From assembly GCF_042242105.1 (NCBI RefSeq), contig NC_092019.1, positions 22,248,828 through 22,312,827 of the forward strand: a stretch of DNA of 64,000 bases, given 5' to 3'. The notes beneath the pieces are model-generated. The model was not told the DNA's origin. It worked only from the letters and a program-made list of their open reading frames with translations, and ran no database searches. How positions within the stretch are numbered: the stretch's first letter is position 1; every line of letters begins with the position of its first letter. This document shows positions 1-11,651 of the stretch, in pieces. The position numbers and the translations under genes were made by a program. This DNA comes from Pempheris klunzingeri (Eukaryota; Chordata; Actinopteri; Acropomatiformes; Pempheridae).

Positions 1-184
1 AATTGGTGGAGTGATAGATAATGAAAATAATGATTACATGCAGCCCTGAAACAAAGGAAGGTTTTGTTTGAGCCCTCATTATCGGTCTGTGATGTCTACA
101 AGTCAAGGGCTGTTTTATTAATGTGATTCGTGCAGAAAGAAAGAGGGAAATGTGAGAAAATAGAGATCGGCCCGGCAGATTTAA

Positions 185-233
185 GTCTGTGACCCCTCCG
201 CTGGGCCACGACCCACAGTTTGAGAACCGCTGG
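185..233. mobile_element. Terminal fragment of a hAT-like DNA transposon
   Basis: The stretch ends in TTTGAGAACCGCTG. Read on the minus strand it begins CAGCGGTTCTCAAACT, the kind of terminal inverted repeat seen on hAT/Charlie-type elements. The matching other end is not visible in the first 185 bases, so this is either a solo end or an element truncated by the window edge. The family call rests on remembered terminus motifs only. Confidence 0.4.
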
Positions 234-399
234 TCTGTAGCTAGAGACAGGAGCTTCCTGAGTAAAGTCAACAAGGCTTGTGGCAGTTGGTTTTTTTTAA
301 AGCTGGTGGGAGCTGATGCTGATGGGAAAAGGCTTCATCCTCCAGCTCCGTTCACACTGAACCGGTGTGAGGAAGTCACACTGAGTGTCTGCCTGCTGC

Positions 400-497
400 T
401 CTGCCTGCTGATGCTGTTTTCTCTGCCTGCTGATGCTGTTTTCTCTGCCTGCTGATGCTGTTTTCTCTGCCTGCTGATGCTGTTTTCTCTGCCTGCT
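400..497. repeat. 22-bp minisatellite, about four copies
   Basis: The unit reads roughly CTCTGCCTGCTGATGCTGTTTT and recurs every 22 bases (the GATGCTG core is at about 410, 432, 454 and 476). The copies are nearly identical. Because the unit carries no stop codon in several frames, short open frames cross it on both strands; I do not regard those as genes. Confidence 0.85.
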
Positions 498-1149
498 GCC
501 TGGATGTTTGGGCCGCTTTCTTCCGGCCCTCAGCTGCCCTGTGTTTCCAGTAGCTGCCCACAGGGCGGGACACGTCGACCTTGAGCCACGCTGTCAGTGA
601 ATTCAGTCAGACTGTCGATGAATGAAACTTTCAGCCTCTGCACGAGCCTTTGGCCCCTCACAGGACCTCCGCGAATGTGTTTAAAAATCAAATATGAGAC
701 ACCATTTGGATCTCCGCACCTGTCTAAGATCAAATGAGGCCATTTTGAAATGTGAATTTAACACGACAATGTGCTTTTTGTGCACAGCGACTGAACAAAG
801 TCTGAATTAGAAGCATAACTGTGATAAAGTGCCTGTTATCTCTGCACTCTGGCTGCTTGAATACGATGATTTAAGGGAGCAATCTTTGGTCCCCAAACCA
901 AACCACACCGGCGTGTTTCCAAAGGGAAAGTCTTCATCACCCAGTGGAAAACTGTTGAGCTGCTGTCTGTCAGGACCTATTTTAAGCAAGCGAGGCGCAG
1001 GGATTCAACGTCAAAGTACCGTCAGTGTGTCAAAGTGAAGCTTTCAACATGCAGGCAGGAATATCGCTGTCTGTGAGCCCCCACCGCCCCCACTGAGGCT
1101 CAGCCCGCTTCTAACACACACTCCGTAAAACACACATTAGCTTTCAGGG

Positions 1150-1468
1150 CTCTGAAGTATTTTGAAGCGCGGTCTTACGTGCGAGTCCTCCGCGCGCCGA
1201 TAAAAGTTAAAGTCCGTCCGGTGAAAACGGAGAAATCTTCACAGTGTCATAGTTCTTCACATGGACGAGGTCCGGTCACAGAAAAAGCGTTAAATGTGCG
1301 GTAACGAGTTTCTTACTGAAAAATCTCCGCCGGGGACCGAGCTGGAGTCCTGTGGAGACTCACCGGAGCGGAGGGAGGGAGGTGGGTGTCACCTTGCTGC
1401 GTCATCGGTCATACCTGCGCGAGAGAGCGGGGGGAGGAGGTCCGCAAACACTGAGAGAGCTGGGCTGA
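1150..1468 (-). promoter_or_regulatory. CpG-rich block, possible promoter / first exon of a minus-strand gene lying to the left
   Basis: This block is much richer in CpG than its AT-rich surroundings. On the minus strand a good splice donor (GTGAGT) starts at 1363, which would end a non-coding first exon at 1364 and point transcription leftward out of the window. No coding sequence was recognised to support it. It could equally be a promoter with no relation to that donor. Confidence 0.25.
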
Positions 1469-1469
1469 G

Positions 1470-1470
<1 letters not shown>

Positions 1471-1524
<54 letters not shown>

Positions 1525-1526
1525 CT

Positions 1527-1558
<32 letters not shown>

Positions 1559-1611
1559 GTTCACATACACACACACACACACACACACGTACAAACAGTT
1601 CACACATACAC

Positions 1612-1642
<31 letters not shown>

Positions 1643-1643
1643 G

Positions 1644-1685
<42 letters not shown>

Positions 1686-1794
1686 CCACACACACACTCC
1701 ACACACACAGTCCACACACACACACACAGTCCACACACACACAGTCCACACACACACACACAGTCCACACACACACAGTCCACATACACACAGT

Positions 1795-1835
<41 letters not shown>

Positions 1836-2738
1836 CCACATACACACACACACACACAGTCCACATACACACACTCCACACACACACAGTCCACACACAC
1901 ACACAGTCCACACACACAGTCCACACACATACACACAGTCCACACACACACAGTCCACACACACACACAGTCCACACACACAGTCCACACACATACACAC
2001 AGTCCACACACACACACTCCACACACACACACAGTCCACATACACACACTCCACACACACACAGTTCACACACACACAGTCCACACACACACACAGTCCA
2101 CACACACAGTCCACACACATACACACAGTCCACACACACACACTCCACACACACACACAGTCCACACACACACAGTTCACACACACACAGTCCACACACA
2201 CATACACACAGTCCACACACACACTCCACACACACACACAGTCCACATACACACACTCCACACACACACACTCCACACACACACACAGTCCACACACACA
2301 CACAGTCCACATACACACACTCCACACACACACACTCCACACACATACACACACTCCACACACACACACTCCACACACATACACACACTCCACACACACA
2401 CACAGTTCACACACACACAGTCCACACACACACACAGTCCACATACACACACTCCACACACACACACAGTTCACACACACACAGTCCACACGCACACACA
2501 GTCCACATACACACACTCCACACACATACACACACTCCACACACACACACAGTTCACACACACACACACAGTCCACATACACACACTCCACACACACACA
2601 CACAGTTCACACATACACACACAGTCCACATACACACACTCCACACACACACACAGTCCACACACACACACTCCACACACATACACACACAGTTCACACA
2701 CTCCACACACATACACACACTCCACACACACACGCCTA
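1471..2738. repeat. Complex CA-rich satellite-like array (about 1.27 kb)
   Basis: Runs of (CA)n are regularly punctuated by CAGTCCA, CACTCCA, CAGTTCA and CATACACA variants. Longer blocks recur: a stretch of about 70 bases near 1972 reappears near 2094, so there is higher-order repetition on top of the dinucleotide. Every frame on the plus strand and most on the minus strand stay open because the words never form stop codons. The 481-residue His/Thr-rich and 404-residue Cys/Val-rich open frames here are therefore artefacts. Confidence 0.95.
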
Positions 2739-2749
2739 GTTTTTAGATG

Positions 2750-4500
2750 GTTTGCCATAATTATGACTTTGTGCGTTATAATCAAGATTTAGTATTTAAT
2801 AATTAGAAGTGACTGCTTCATATAGTGGTGCACCCTATGACATGTAAGGAACTTTCTCAGATTTTGTTATAACTGTAACACGATAAGTCATAAAAATGTA
2901 AAATGTAAATTCATCACCTTTGGAAAGATGAAAAAACTGTGACTATGTAATGAGTCATTTAATGTATTAAGAACTTATTCCAAATTTATTAGAACCAGAA
3001 ACAACAATGGTCAAAAAAAAGCATCCATCATATGTTCAGCTGAGATAAACAAGTGCATCTTGTGGATGCATATTAAAGAGAAGCATATTTATATTTTTGT
3101 TGGTTTCATAGTACAAAAGACATCATCATTCATAAATAATTAAATTTTGTGGCAGACTAAATCTGCTGAAAGTGGAATTAGATTAATTCACTTTTTTCTG
3201 TTATTTCAGAAGTGCACAGCTCAGTCCCATATCGATCAGTTCAAAATCCATTGGTTTGATTGATTGATCGCACCCATAATGCTGCTTTAATCCCATCATG
3301 TGTAAAGGGCAAAAGAGTCAACATACATCCTCTACAGTCAGTGTTTATCAGTACGGGCTATCAGGACAAACTTCATGAACAACAATGAAACAGGAAGAAT
3401 ATAGATCAATCATCTGTGTCTGTGAAGATTCTCAGTCATCCAGGTCATAGTTATTCCTCAGGAGTTGAGCCAAACTCAACTCGATCGATCCTTGACTCTC
3501 CCTCAAAAAGCACAAAATAAACAAATTATAATGACAAGCCGAACAGCGGAGGACAAAGTAGTTTCCATTGTCATGTGCTGTAAAGTGAGTTCACCCTTGA
3601 AAACACTACAAAGTACCATAAACTTCCACCAGAGGTCAGTGATTAATTGGTTATTGATTATGTGCTGCCCTACAGTCTGTGGTACTGCCATGATGTGTGA
3701 CTCACTCACTGTTAGGCCTCCTGTTATATTACCGACCTTTTGAGGATGTTTCTATTAATGGCATTTCAAAGCACTAAATATCTAATATATGAATATATTG
3801 TTCAGTTGGAAACAAAAACAGCCTGATATTTGCAAAAATTAAAAAGCTGTTTCAAATATAAAGTCTGGACACAAAACATATCACTGAGAAAAAATGCACG
3901 CTAATGGATCCTTAACTAATTTGTTTTAGCTTCATCTGAAAACCCAATAAATTATCATTACACAAATTCCCACCGGAAGGAACAGGCGTTATAATTTGGC
4001 ATAGTTATTCCAAAAAAGGAATCTGTCAATAGTGTTTACTATATATGCACTCACCATTTGGTTGAACTAACTCACTGGAATGCTTCATGAGGACAAAATC
4101 CATCATAATCTCTCAAGGAAACCTACAATATTAAGATATGGAGACCTTGTCTGATATGTCTGATATGTCTGTCCACATCTTCATGACTTTTGTTCTTGAC
4201 AATGTCTTGGTGAAGAAGAAAACGCAGAAGTGGACTTTGGTACATTTTTATTTTGTATATTTGTATTACTTTTATGTTACATGGTTAATGTCTTGTATAA
4301 AAAATCATGGGCTACGAGCTCTAACACGCAGCAGTGAAGACCCATTGGAAGCAAACAAATCTCATGAATACAAGGCCTCCACCAGTGCTCACTTGTTACC
4401 GTCCACTCTTTCAGGCCAGCCAGTAACTTCCTCATTAAAACAATGTGACAACCTGCACTTCCTCACACAATGTGTTTGATATCTTGCCAAGATACATACA
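2750..4500. other. AT-rich intergenic DNA, no gene seen
   Basis: I see no exon with a recognisable protein, no strong promoter and no long open frame here. Short open frames (at 3465-3743 and 4138-4479) have no family resemblance and no splice context I could defend. Confidence 0.6.
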
Positions 4501-4513
4501 ATACAATACATAC

Positions 4514-4544
4514 ATACAAAGATGAAGGTTTTTCATCTTTGTAT
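4514..4544. repeat. Perfect 13-bp inverted repeat (hairpin)
   Basis: ATACAAAGATGAA at 4514-4526 is followed by a 5-base loop and its exact reverse complement at 4532-4544. It sits in gene-free DNA downstream of ppt2 relative to that gene's direction. It could be the core of a small palindromic element or chance; no transposon ends were identified around it. Confidence 0.7.
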
Positions 4545-4769
4545 CAGTGATTCTGGAGGCCAGGGACATAGCGGAGAACACAAAGAGGGAGCGCAGAAAG
4601 TATGACGGTGTTTTTCTCCATCTTAAACATACATTGTTATTGTTGTTATTGCTATTTTGTCAATATCTCCATGACGTTTTAATGTTTAACTTTATACAGA
4701 TGAGAAAACTCTCCTTTTTTCACTTTGCTAGTTGGTCCCATAGAAAATGAATGGCGTTGACCTTTGGTC

Positions 4770-5240
4770 GTGCCCTTTAGTGGCACAACAGTGCTTTGAG
4801 ATAGCATGCTAATGCACTGATAATGCTGACATGATGATGAAGCAGATAGCAGTGTGTTAGCATGCCGACATTTGTAAATCATTAGCAATAAATAGTTAAG
4901 GGATCACCAGAGTTATTATAATTCTTCTGTCTGTACCAAAACCAAATTCAGTGGCAAGATAACCAAAATCATTAACTGCAACATTTTACTCAGAAACCTA
5001 AATGTGAACCTGGTGCTGCTGAAGGGAAATCCAGGGGGTTACCAAAGCCATTAGGCTCACATTCTTTTATCAAGGGATACAAAAATGTTTGTTTTCATGG
5101 AAATCCATTTAATAGTTTTTGATTTCACTCTGACTCTAAGTAGCGGACCGTCTGACCAGCTGACCGGCCGCCATTCCCACCCCTCGAGCGATGCTGCTAG
5201 CATAGCATAAAATATCAATCATCTGCACATTTTTGCACAA
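4770..5240. repeat. Dispersed teleost repeat fragment (GCTAGCATG-type)
   Basis: The text contains repeated GCTAATGC/TTAGCATG words and a segment ending in CGGACCGTCTGACCAGCTGACCGG...GATGCTGCTAGCATAGC. Closely similar wording occurs at 22150-22400 and around 52200-52310 in this window, so it is an interspersed family. I recall this type as common in fish genomes but cannot name the family. Confidence 0.5.
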
Positions 5241-5327
5241 GGTGTCTGCATGTGTGACCAGTTTTGATAATATAGATAATATTTCAGTTGCATGAACACC
5301 TGTCGCACTCCGTGGGGTGAGTTGTGT

Positions 5328-8300
5328 TCATGTGAGCCACTTCTCAATGCAGCTCCCGAACACTGTGATGTTGGAGTGCCAGTGAACGTGCTTCACTCCA
5401 GAGTGAACGCACATGGATATGTCCCCGCGGGCGTCCAGCATCTTCAGCCCAAACGTATCGTTCCTGTAAAACTTAGACGAGAGGGACGAAGTATTAGGCT
5501 ACAACATGGGAGAAGATGCCTAATATTTGACAGAGGGCTCAGAGGAAAGGTGGGGATGGGATTTCAGTCAATACAGAAGTGATAGGGTGGAGGCTTTGCA
5601 GCAAAACATGTACATTGGTCTGCAACTTACCTCCTGGTTCCTCATTTCTACAACATTTTCGTTGCTGTCATAGAATCCAAAGTGGCTGCGTGGAAAAGAG
5701 GAAACAGTCAGTACAGATGAGTCTCAAAATTGTCACTGCTATTTGGACCACAAACAGTTCATTTGTTCGTTAGGGTTATGAAAATACTGCAAACTCCAGT
5801 TTAGAAAATAATCTAATGTATGTTTTATGTATGATCTTATTTATAGTCAGTGATCTCCTAAACATGCTGCTGAACAACACACATAAGGCAGCAAAGGCAA
5901 TACAAAATGTAGCTATCATTAAATATCAGGTGTCTATTAGGCGTCAGTGTGCAGTAAGCAGAAAGAGAATCAACACTGTGTGTGTAGACTATAAAACTCT
6001 GATGACAGTGAGAACCTGGACTGCCACGGTGTGATGACGCCATCATCTGGTCCTCCAATCAGCACGAGCTTCTTGATGCGCAGGAAGTTCTCCCTCCATG
6101 CTGAGGGGGTGAAGCGAAGAAATGCATGCTTATCACAGAGCACATTTTTCCTGTACATCCACAAGTATACAGCGCACGGTGACCATGGCAGTAACCCGTC
6201 CCGTTACCTTTCATCTTGGCGTGAGGTCTGTCACCGTTAAGCAGCGGCAGAAAGCTGTTCGTCTGCAGGTAGCGGGACCTATGGTGAGGGTCTGTGGATA
6301 AAGGACAAAGGTCTGTCTGCTGTGTGCAGGTGCTCCTAAGCTACAGGCAGATATCTTTTCATGCTAAGAACATCCCCCAGTCTCACCGTTCCAGTAGTTG
6401 CAAATGGACACTTTCTGTCCCAGTCTGGTGTAGCAAATACGAAACACTGTCTTCTTCAGGTAGTCAGGAAATACACACCTCAGGTAATCTGTGTCTGTGG
6501 AGTGAGACAGGGAGGAAGAATTCTTTACAATAAGGAGATCTATGATAAATTAATACTATTTGTTGATATTTGAAAGGTTTTAAAGAGTCCTAAAATGTCA
6601 TAATGCCGTGGAGGCTTATCTAAACATGCTCCCTGACCTCCATACTGCCCGGCCTGTGGAGATGACAGCGAAATGAAGGCGTCCACGTTGTGGTCTGAAA
6701 TTGTCGAGAGAAGCGCTCTGCAAATCAGACCACCTTAGAGGAGAAGGAGGAGACAAAGGGGTCACAACAGCAAGCGGGTTTCGAACAGACCAGTTTTTCC
6801 AAACAGAGACTTTTATGCGTTTTAAAATTTTTGTTATGCAAGGGAGGCCTGTTGGAGGAGAATGTCAAATGAGTTCACAGCTGCACTGAAAGTTTGACGT
6901 TCCCGTTTGTACGTTCTTTGTAAATTGTTTTCTGCTTCTAAATGTTTTAGTACATAAGAACTGAGAGCCATTGGGACTGAAAATGACACTTATCTCGGTA
7001 TGATGGAAACGTGGAAGTGGAAGTTGAGGCCCTCTGGTGTATAGATCTTTCGTGTGTGTGTGTGTGTGTGTGTGTCAATGTTCCTCTACATGTGGGTTAA
7101 TTTCCATAGCATTATGAAGGCATGTGTGTGTTCTCAGGCTTTGTGAATGGACATTTGGCCGCATTTGTGTAATGTACTGCTGTATATATACCAGTATATA
7201 GTATATCTGTGTGTGTGTGTGTGTGTGTGTATTTGTAGAGTGAGCAGGAAAGACCTCAAGCAGAAGGCAAATAAGACGTCATGCCATCAACAGCCTTTTC
7301 ACTGCACTTTTCTCCCTCTGTGTTCAATGTATTTTACTATATGTGTGTGTACTCGCGGTGGTTGTTTTGTCAAGCTGACCCTCAGGAGACAGACAGTCTG
7401 TCCCCTTTCTCCCTGAGCGACCTCCTGTTGTCCTTGTAGTCGGCGTGAGCAAATTATACAACATTATCTCACAGTCAGAATTTATCTTGGTCTGGCAGAC
7501 TGACTGACGCCTCTCTTCTCATCTACCACATCCTTTTATGTACCAAGTGACCATTCAAAGATGAACATTTCTCAAAACTTACACTCTGTTGCAGTGCTAA
7601 TGCAGTCTGATACAACTGCCCAGGCACTAACATAACCACACTCATATCAGAGACATCTATCGCCTCTTCTCATCACACCTGCTTGGGGGCAAGAAATGTG
7701 CTTTTGGGCCCCTGCTGCCTCCAAGTGCAGCGCACACATGACTGACTAGACAGTAGCTTCATGCACTTGAATACTGCCTGGCCCCAGGTTGTCAGTTAAT
7801 TTGTGATAATTCATGAAATGCATCTTTATTTTGGTATCTGCACCACATGAAACTAAAATAATCAAATGCCCCATATTATGTAAAATGTGCTAATGTCTTT
7901 TCAACATAAATTTGCATCCCCAGGAAGTCTAGAGCCCCTCAAACTATATGAAAAGACAATCTTCTCTCTTTTTTCCCATCTTTCAGTAAATGTGCGTCAA
8001 AATGCTCAGTTTAAGTTGCCTCCCCTTATGATGTCATAAGGGCATCTGTCGCTAACCCTGTGACCTCCTCCAGCCCTTCATCGGGCCGACTGTTCCCGCC
8101 AATGAAAACCTCCTGAATCCACCTCACTGTCAGCCATTGTTGTTTCCTCACCAACAGCAACACGAAGATGTCAAAGGCAACAGCGAACCAGCAGATAGTT
8201 CTGTTCCTCTGAAACGGAGCCTGCAGACAGAGGCTGAAAACAGCTGCAGCAGCCGCGTCTGCTATGAGGGAAATAATGTGTTTTATGAACATTAAACCCT

Positions 8301-10166
8301 GTAAACCTGTTCTAGTGGGACCTCCAAACACCAGTGTGAACCTTAAAATGAGCAGAATATGGGACCTTTAAAACCACCAGACAGCAAGATTGGGTAATGA
8401 TGGAGGATTCTGTTGATAATGTACTCTGGCTGTGCTGACAAATTTGCAAGTAATCAAAAAACCAAAAAGTAGCTGAGCCGTGGTGAACCCGGGGCTTTTG
8501 GGGGCCACTGCAGGGCGATCCTCCTTTTGCCTGTTTGATAATCCCGTCTTGCCTCTTCCTACTTTGATAAATGCTTTGATCATTAGAACAAATTGTTTTA
8601 ACTTGGTTGTCATGGACTAACATTGTCTTTTTCAAGCTCTTCACTCTTTTGCTGGCAGGACATTTTCATTCCGATGCTTATTAGTGTTGATGTGTAAGAA
8701 CGGGCTCACTGTCTGGTGAATGGCATGTATGGTCGGCATGTGTGTGCGAGCGGCAAAGAGCACCTTGTGAAAAGCACAGAAGATGGACGCCATCAGGAGC
8801 CTTTCGCATGATGGACTCAATGGCTTTCCTGAAGGCTTGGACCTGCCGCCACAGTGGCTTCAGACTGGTCATGTTGTCGTACAAGTCAATCACCGACACC
8901 TTAGTGCCTGGATGCGCCTGGGAATAACATTTAGAAAGGAAGTGAGTAACAGAGGCAGCAGTTACTGATTGAATCACCTGTCTGCAAACGATCAGCCTGA
9001 TGGCTGATAGTGTTATCAGACAGCTCAGCCACACAGGAGCTCTCTCAAAATAAAACTGATATTGAGGAATAGAAAATGACAGGGGAATAGAAATCACTGC
9101 CTCAAAACTGACAGTTTTCACTTCACTTAAAATCTAACTGCTTTTGCAATAATCTGCACTGTCCTCTCATCTACTGTAGATCTTAAAATAAGTTTCATTG
9201 GGGGCTACTTGACTGCTGGCACAGTTGAGATTATTAACATTACATTTATGAAAATAACAACATGAAAATGAACAACAGGTTTGTAAAGAAAGATTTTAAA
9301 TAAAATGCATCAAGGTGCAGCAAAACCAGGTGGACCGAACTTACACCACTTGTTGCTAAATGAGATATCAACCAGTGTTGGTATAGTTACTTTATATAAA
9401 AGTACTTTATACTTTATATACCTTATACTAAAGACTGTTACTTCATTACATGTCCAAGGGACATTTACTCCACTACACTTATTTGAAACCTTTAGTTACT
9501 TTACAACAGATTCAAATTATTGATACACAATATAATAAACTAAAAAATTATGATATATTATTATAGCTTACTGTAAGATACCCAATAAGCAGATGAAATG
9601 ATCCAATAATATAACACATCACTTTCAAATACTGAGTACTTACATTTACTGAGTACTTACATTTACTGAATACTTACATTTACTGAGTACTTACATTTAC
9701 TGAGTACTTACATTTACTGAATACTTACATTTACTGAGTACTTACATTTACTGAGTACTTACATTTACTGAATACTTACATTTACTGAATACTTACATTT
9801 ACTGAGTACTTACATTTACTGAATACTTACATTTACTGAATACTTACATTTACTGAGTACTTACATTTACTGAGTACTTACATTTACTGAATACTTACAT
9901 TTACTGAGTACTTAACATTTTGATGTAAGTTTTTTAACTTGCAGCTTGAAACTGTACTTTGTAGATATTTGCACGTGTTTGCTTTTGCGGAGTCCTACCT
10001 TGGTTATGAAAAGAGAGAGCGTTTTGAACTCTTTTGGTCCATCAAAAATGCCGTGCACGATGATGACAGGCTTGTAGCCGTCGATGCAGACCCCTGTCAG
10101 CAGCAGCAGCAGCAGCAGCAGTGGCAGCGGCACCGCTGATCCCCGGGGGTCCTGCGGAGTGTTCAT
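5328..10166 (-). CDS. ppt2: Palmitoyl-protein thioesterase 2 (lysosomal thioesterase), complete
   Basis: PPT2 is a soluble lysosomal alpha/beta-hydrolase that cleaves acyl thioesters, including S-acyl-CoA-type substrates. The model joins eight minus-strand coding exons: 9999-10166, 8764-8917, 6638-6733, 6387-6494, 6208-6291, 6016-6100, 5631-5685 and 5328-5471. All have GT-AG introns and consistent phase, giving 297 residues against about 302 in human. Residues 1-30 form a signal peptide with a long poly-leucine core. [12 protein letters not shown] follows, then the nucleophile motif CFSQGG (Ser about 106), [13 protein letters not shown] (Asp about 222-223) and WHSN (His about 282), together the expected catalytic triad. 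The start at 10166 is the first ATG before the signal peptide; an upstream in-frame GTG at 10205 was not used. The gene is divergent from dhx16. In human PPT2 lies in the MHC class III region. Exon boundaries were chosen by eye. Confidence 0.95.
7053..7231. repeat. Two (GT)n microsatellites in ppt2 intron 2
   Basis: GT runs lie at about 7053-7074 and 7209-7231 in the intron between the second and third coding exons of ppt2. Nothing else of note was recognised nearby. Confidence 0.85.
7866..8371. mobile_element. Non-autonomous DNA element (MITE) in ppt2 intron 2
   Basis: The right end reads GAGCAGAATATGGGACCTTT; the left end, near 7873, carries the related inverted wording CCCCATATTATG. Inside is the palindrome CCTTATGATGTCATAAGG, at about 8026. 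A fragment with the same palindrome and the same AATATGGGACCTTT end recurs at 14458-14622 in a dhx16 intron, which shows that it is a dispersed family. It has no coding capacity. I recall the family as frequent in percomorph fish. Confidence 0.6.
9365..9530. mobile_element. Decayed fragment of the CAGTGGTGGAA-type MITE
   Basis: The wording CAGTGTTGGTATAGTTACTT followed by TTTACTCCACTACA matches the body of the element found intact at 30019-30472. It lies about 100 bases from the 17-bp minisatellite in the same intron. Confidence 0.45.
9631..9920. repeat. 17-bp minisatellite, 17 copies in two alternating variants
   Basis: The unit is ACTGAGTACTTACATTT, or the same with GAA in place of GAG. 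In order the copies run G G A G G A G G A A G A A G G A G, so a 51-bp (GGA) super-unit is partly preserved. The array lies in ppt2 intron 1, about 80 bases inside the splice donor of the first coding exon. The unit resembles the ACATTTACT/AGTACT wording of the MITE fragment just to its left, so it may have grown from that element. Confidence 0.95.
10097..10123 (-). repeat. CTG/CAG trinucleotide run coding the ppt2 poly-leucine signal core
   Basis: On the minus strand this is an uninterrupted or nearly uninterrupted CTG run that encodes about eight consecutive leucines in the hydrophobic core of the ppt2 signal peptide. As a trinucleotide tract it can change length without breaking the frame. 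Confidence 0.85.
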
Positions 10167-10526
10167 CTCTCCCCGCTCACAGGTGGGACCTCTGGCCGAG
10201 CACACGGGGGTCCAGACAGGGGACCGCAGACAGACTTTGCCCCGGGGTGGAGGGATGAGGTCTTCAGCAGTGCTGATGAGTGATTATCGATCTCTTTGCA
10301 CTTTTGCTTTGACTTGGAGAGCATGTGCGCGTTTCCTTCCTGATGTCTTGCTGTAGTTTGTGGGGTTTTTTTTTTTAGGTAGTTTAAGATCACATCCGTT
10401 TTCAGTTACATATGGTCCCTGGCATGCCATCCCTCTAACACTTACCCAGTTTTAGTGTGGCAAAGGTGTCACATTTTGCATCAATCTAACATTTTTATAA
10501 AGCTACCAATAATATCAATTCCTCTC

Positions 10527-10527
<1 letters not shown>

Positions 10528-10584
<57 letters not shown>

Positions 10585-10598
10585 TTATAATAATAATA
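10528..10598. repeat. (TAA)n microsatellite
   Basis: About 55 bases of pure TAA repeat are followed by a degenerate tail. It lies in the divergent intergenic stretch between ppt2 and dhx16. Confidence 0.9.
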
Positions 10599-11329
10599 GC
10601 AATATCCCTTTAACCTTCTGCTCAACCATATGGTAGAGCACATTTTGACTCACTATATCTTATTGAAAACATGTTTTACTTACGACGTCTCAACCGTTTG
10701 GTAGAGGCCAATATTTCAACAAAAAAAATGTGGGGTCTGTTCATTAAAAAAAACATTGATTTTTGTTATTAGTGCCCCAAGGAAATAAAATACATAAAAA
10801 ATAATTGTTTTCATTGCTTTTTTTCTTGGTGAGGAGGTTAAAGGGATATTCATGACAGCGAAATCACTGGAATTATTACATGTTATTGTCATCATTATTG
10901 AATCGAGTCGGAGGAGGATAGGAATAGACATACAGCTTAGTTCTACAGATAGAACTATTAAACTATTAAAGGTATAAAGGTATGCACAAGTCATCTCTGC
11001 TGAACCACTGCAGCTAATTTATTGACTTGTTTACATATTCCTATGGTGTGAGGAAATGTGCAAATAAATGACTGTATTCTTGTTTTTGTATGTGTTAGTG
11101 ATTTTGCAATATTTATAAGAAAAAGAGGAAGACTTATGATGTAAACAGGTGGTGCACGAATAAATAAACACTACATACATTGTTGAGATGTTTAAGAGCG
11201 GCATGCATATCTTAAAATGATCAATAATACAATCCTAAACTGTAGCTGTTAATGTCCTCACAGTTGTTCTGTGCAGTGTGTATCTGCAGAAACAGCCCCT
11301 GGCTGGTGCTGTTGTTGTTCAGGTGGCCG

Positions 11330-11651
11330 CACGGGGGCAGTAGACGTGCAGCCTGTGACGCAGCTCCGCTCTTCTTCGGTGGTTCTTGACATGACGTGTT
11401 TCCGTGTACGACTTGAACGTGCGTTATGTGAAGTTAGCAGAAGCATGTATTGATGATTTATTTTGTATACAACAAAGCCACAAAGTTTTAAGTGGCTGCG
11501 GAGGGATGTGCCTATCCATTAAGTGTCCTCACCGGGAACTTGTGAGCTACAACTGCAGTTATTTCTAACTCTGCATGAGTTAAGCAGAGTTAGCTAACGT
11601 TAACGCTACCGCTGCCGTAACAACAACGTTGTCTGAACGCTTCGAAAAGCG
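11330..11651 (+). promoter_or_regulatory. Probable dhx16 promoter and non-coding first exon
   Basis: CpG content rises here between AT-rich flanks. A strong splice donor, GTAAGTGAAG, starts at 11652, and the first coding exon of dhx16 has a good acceptor (CCCACATCAG) just before its ATG at 12720. A 5' UTR exon ending at 11651 therefore fits. The transcription start was not determined. The ppt2 ATG lies only 1.2 kb to the left on the other strand, so the interval may serve both genes. Confidence 0.5.

Noticed and set aside
1294-2739. 481-residue His/Thr-rich and 404-residue Cys/Val-rich open frames
   Set aside because: They are direct readings of the CA-rich array, which cannot form stop codons; there is no splice or family support.
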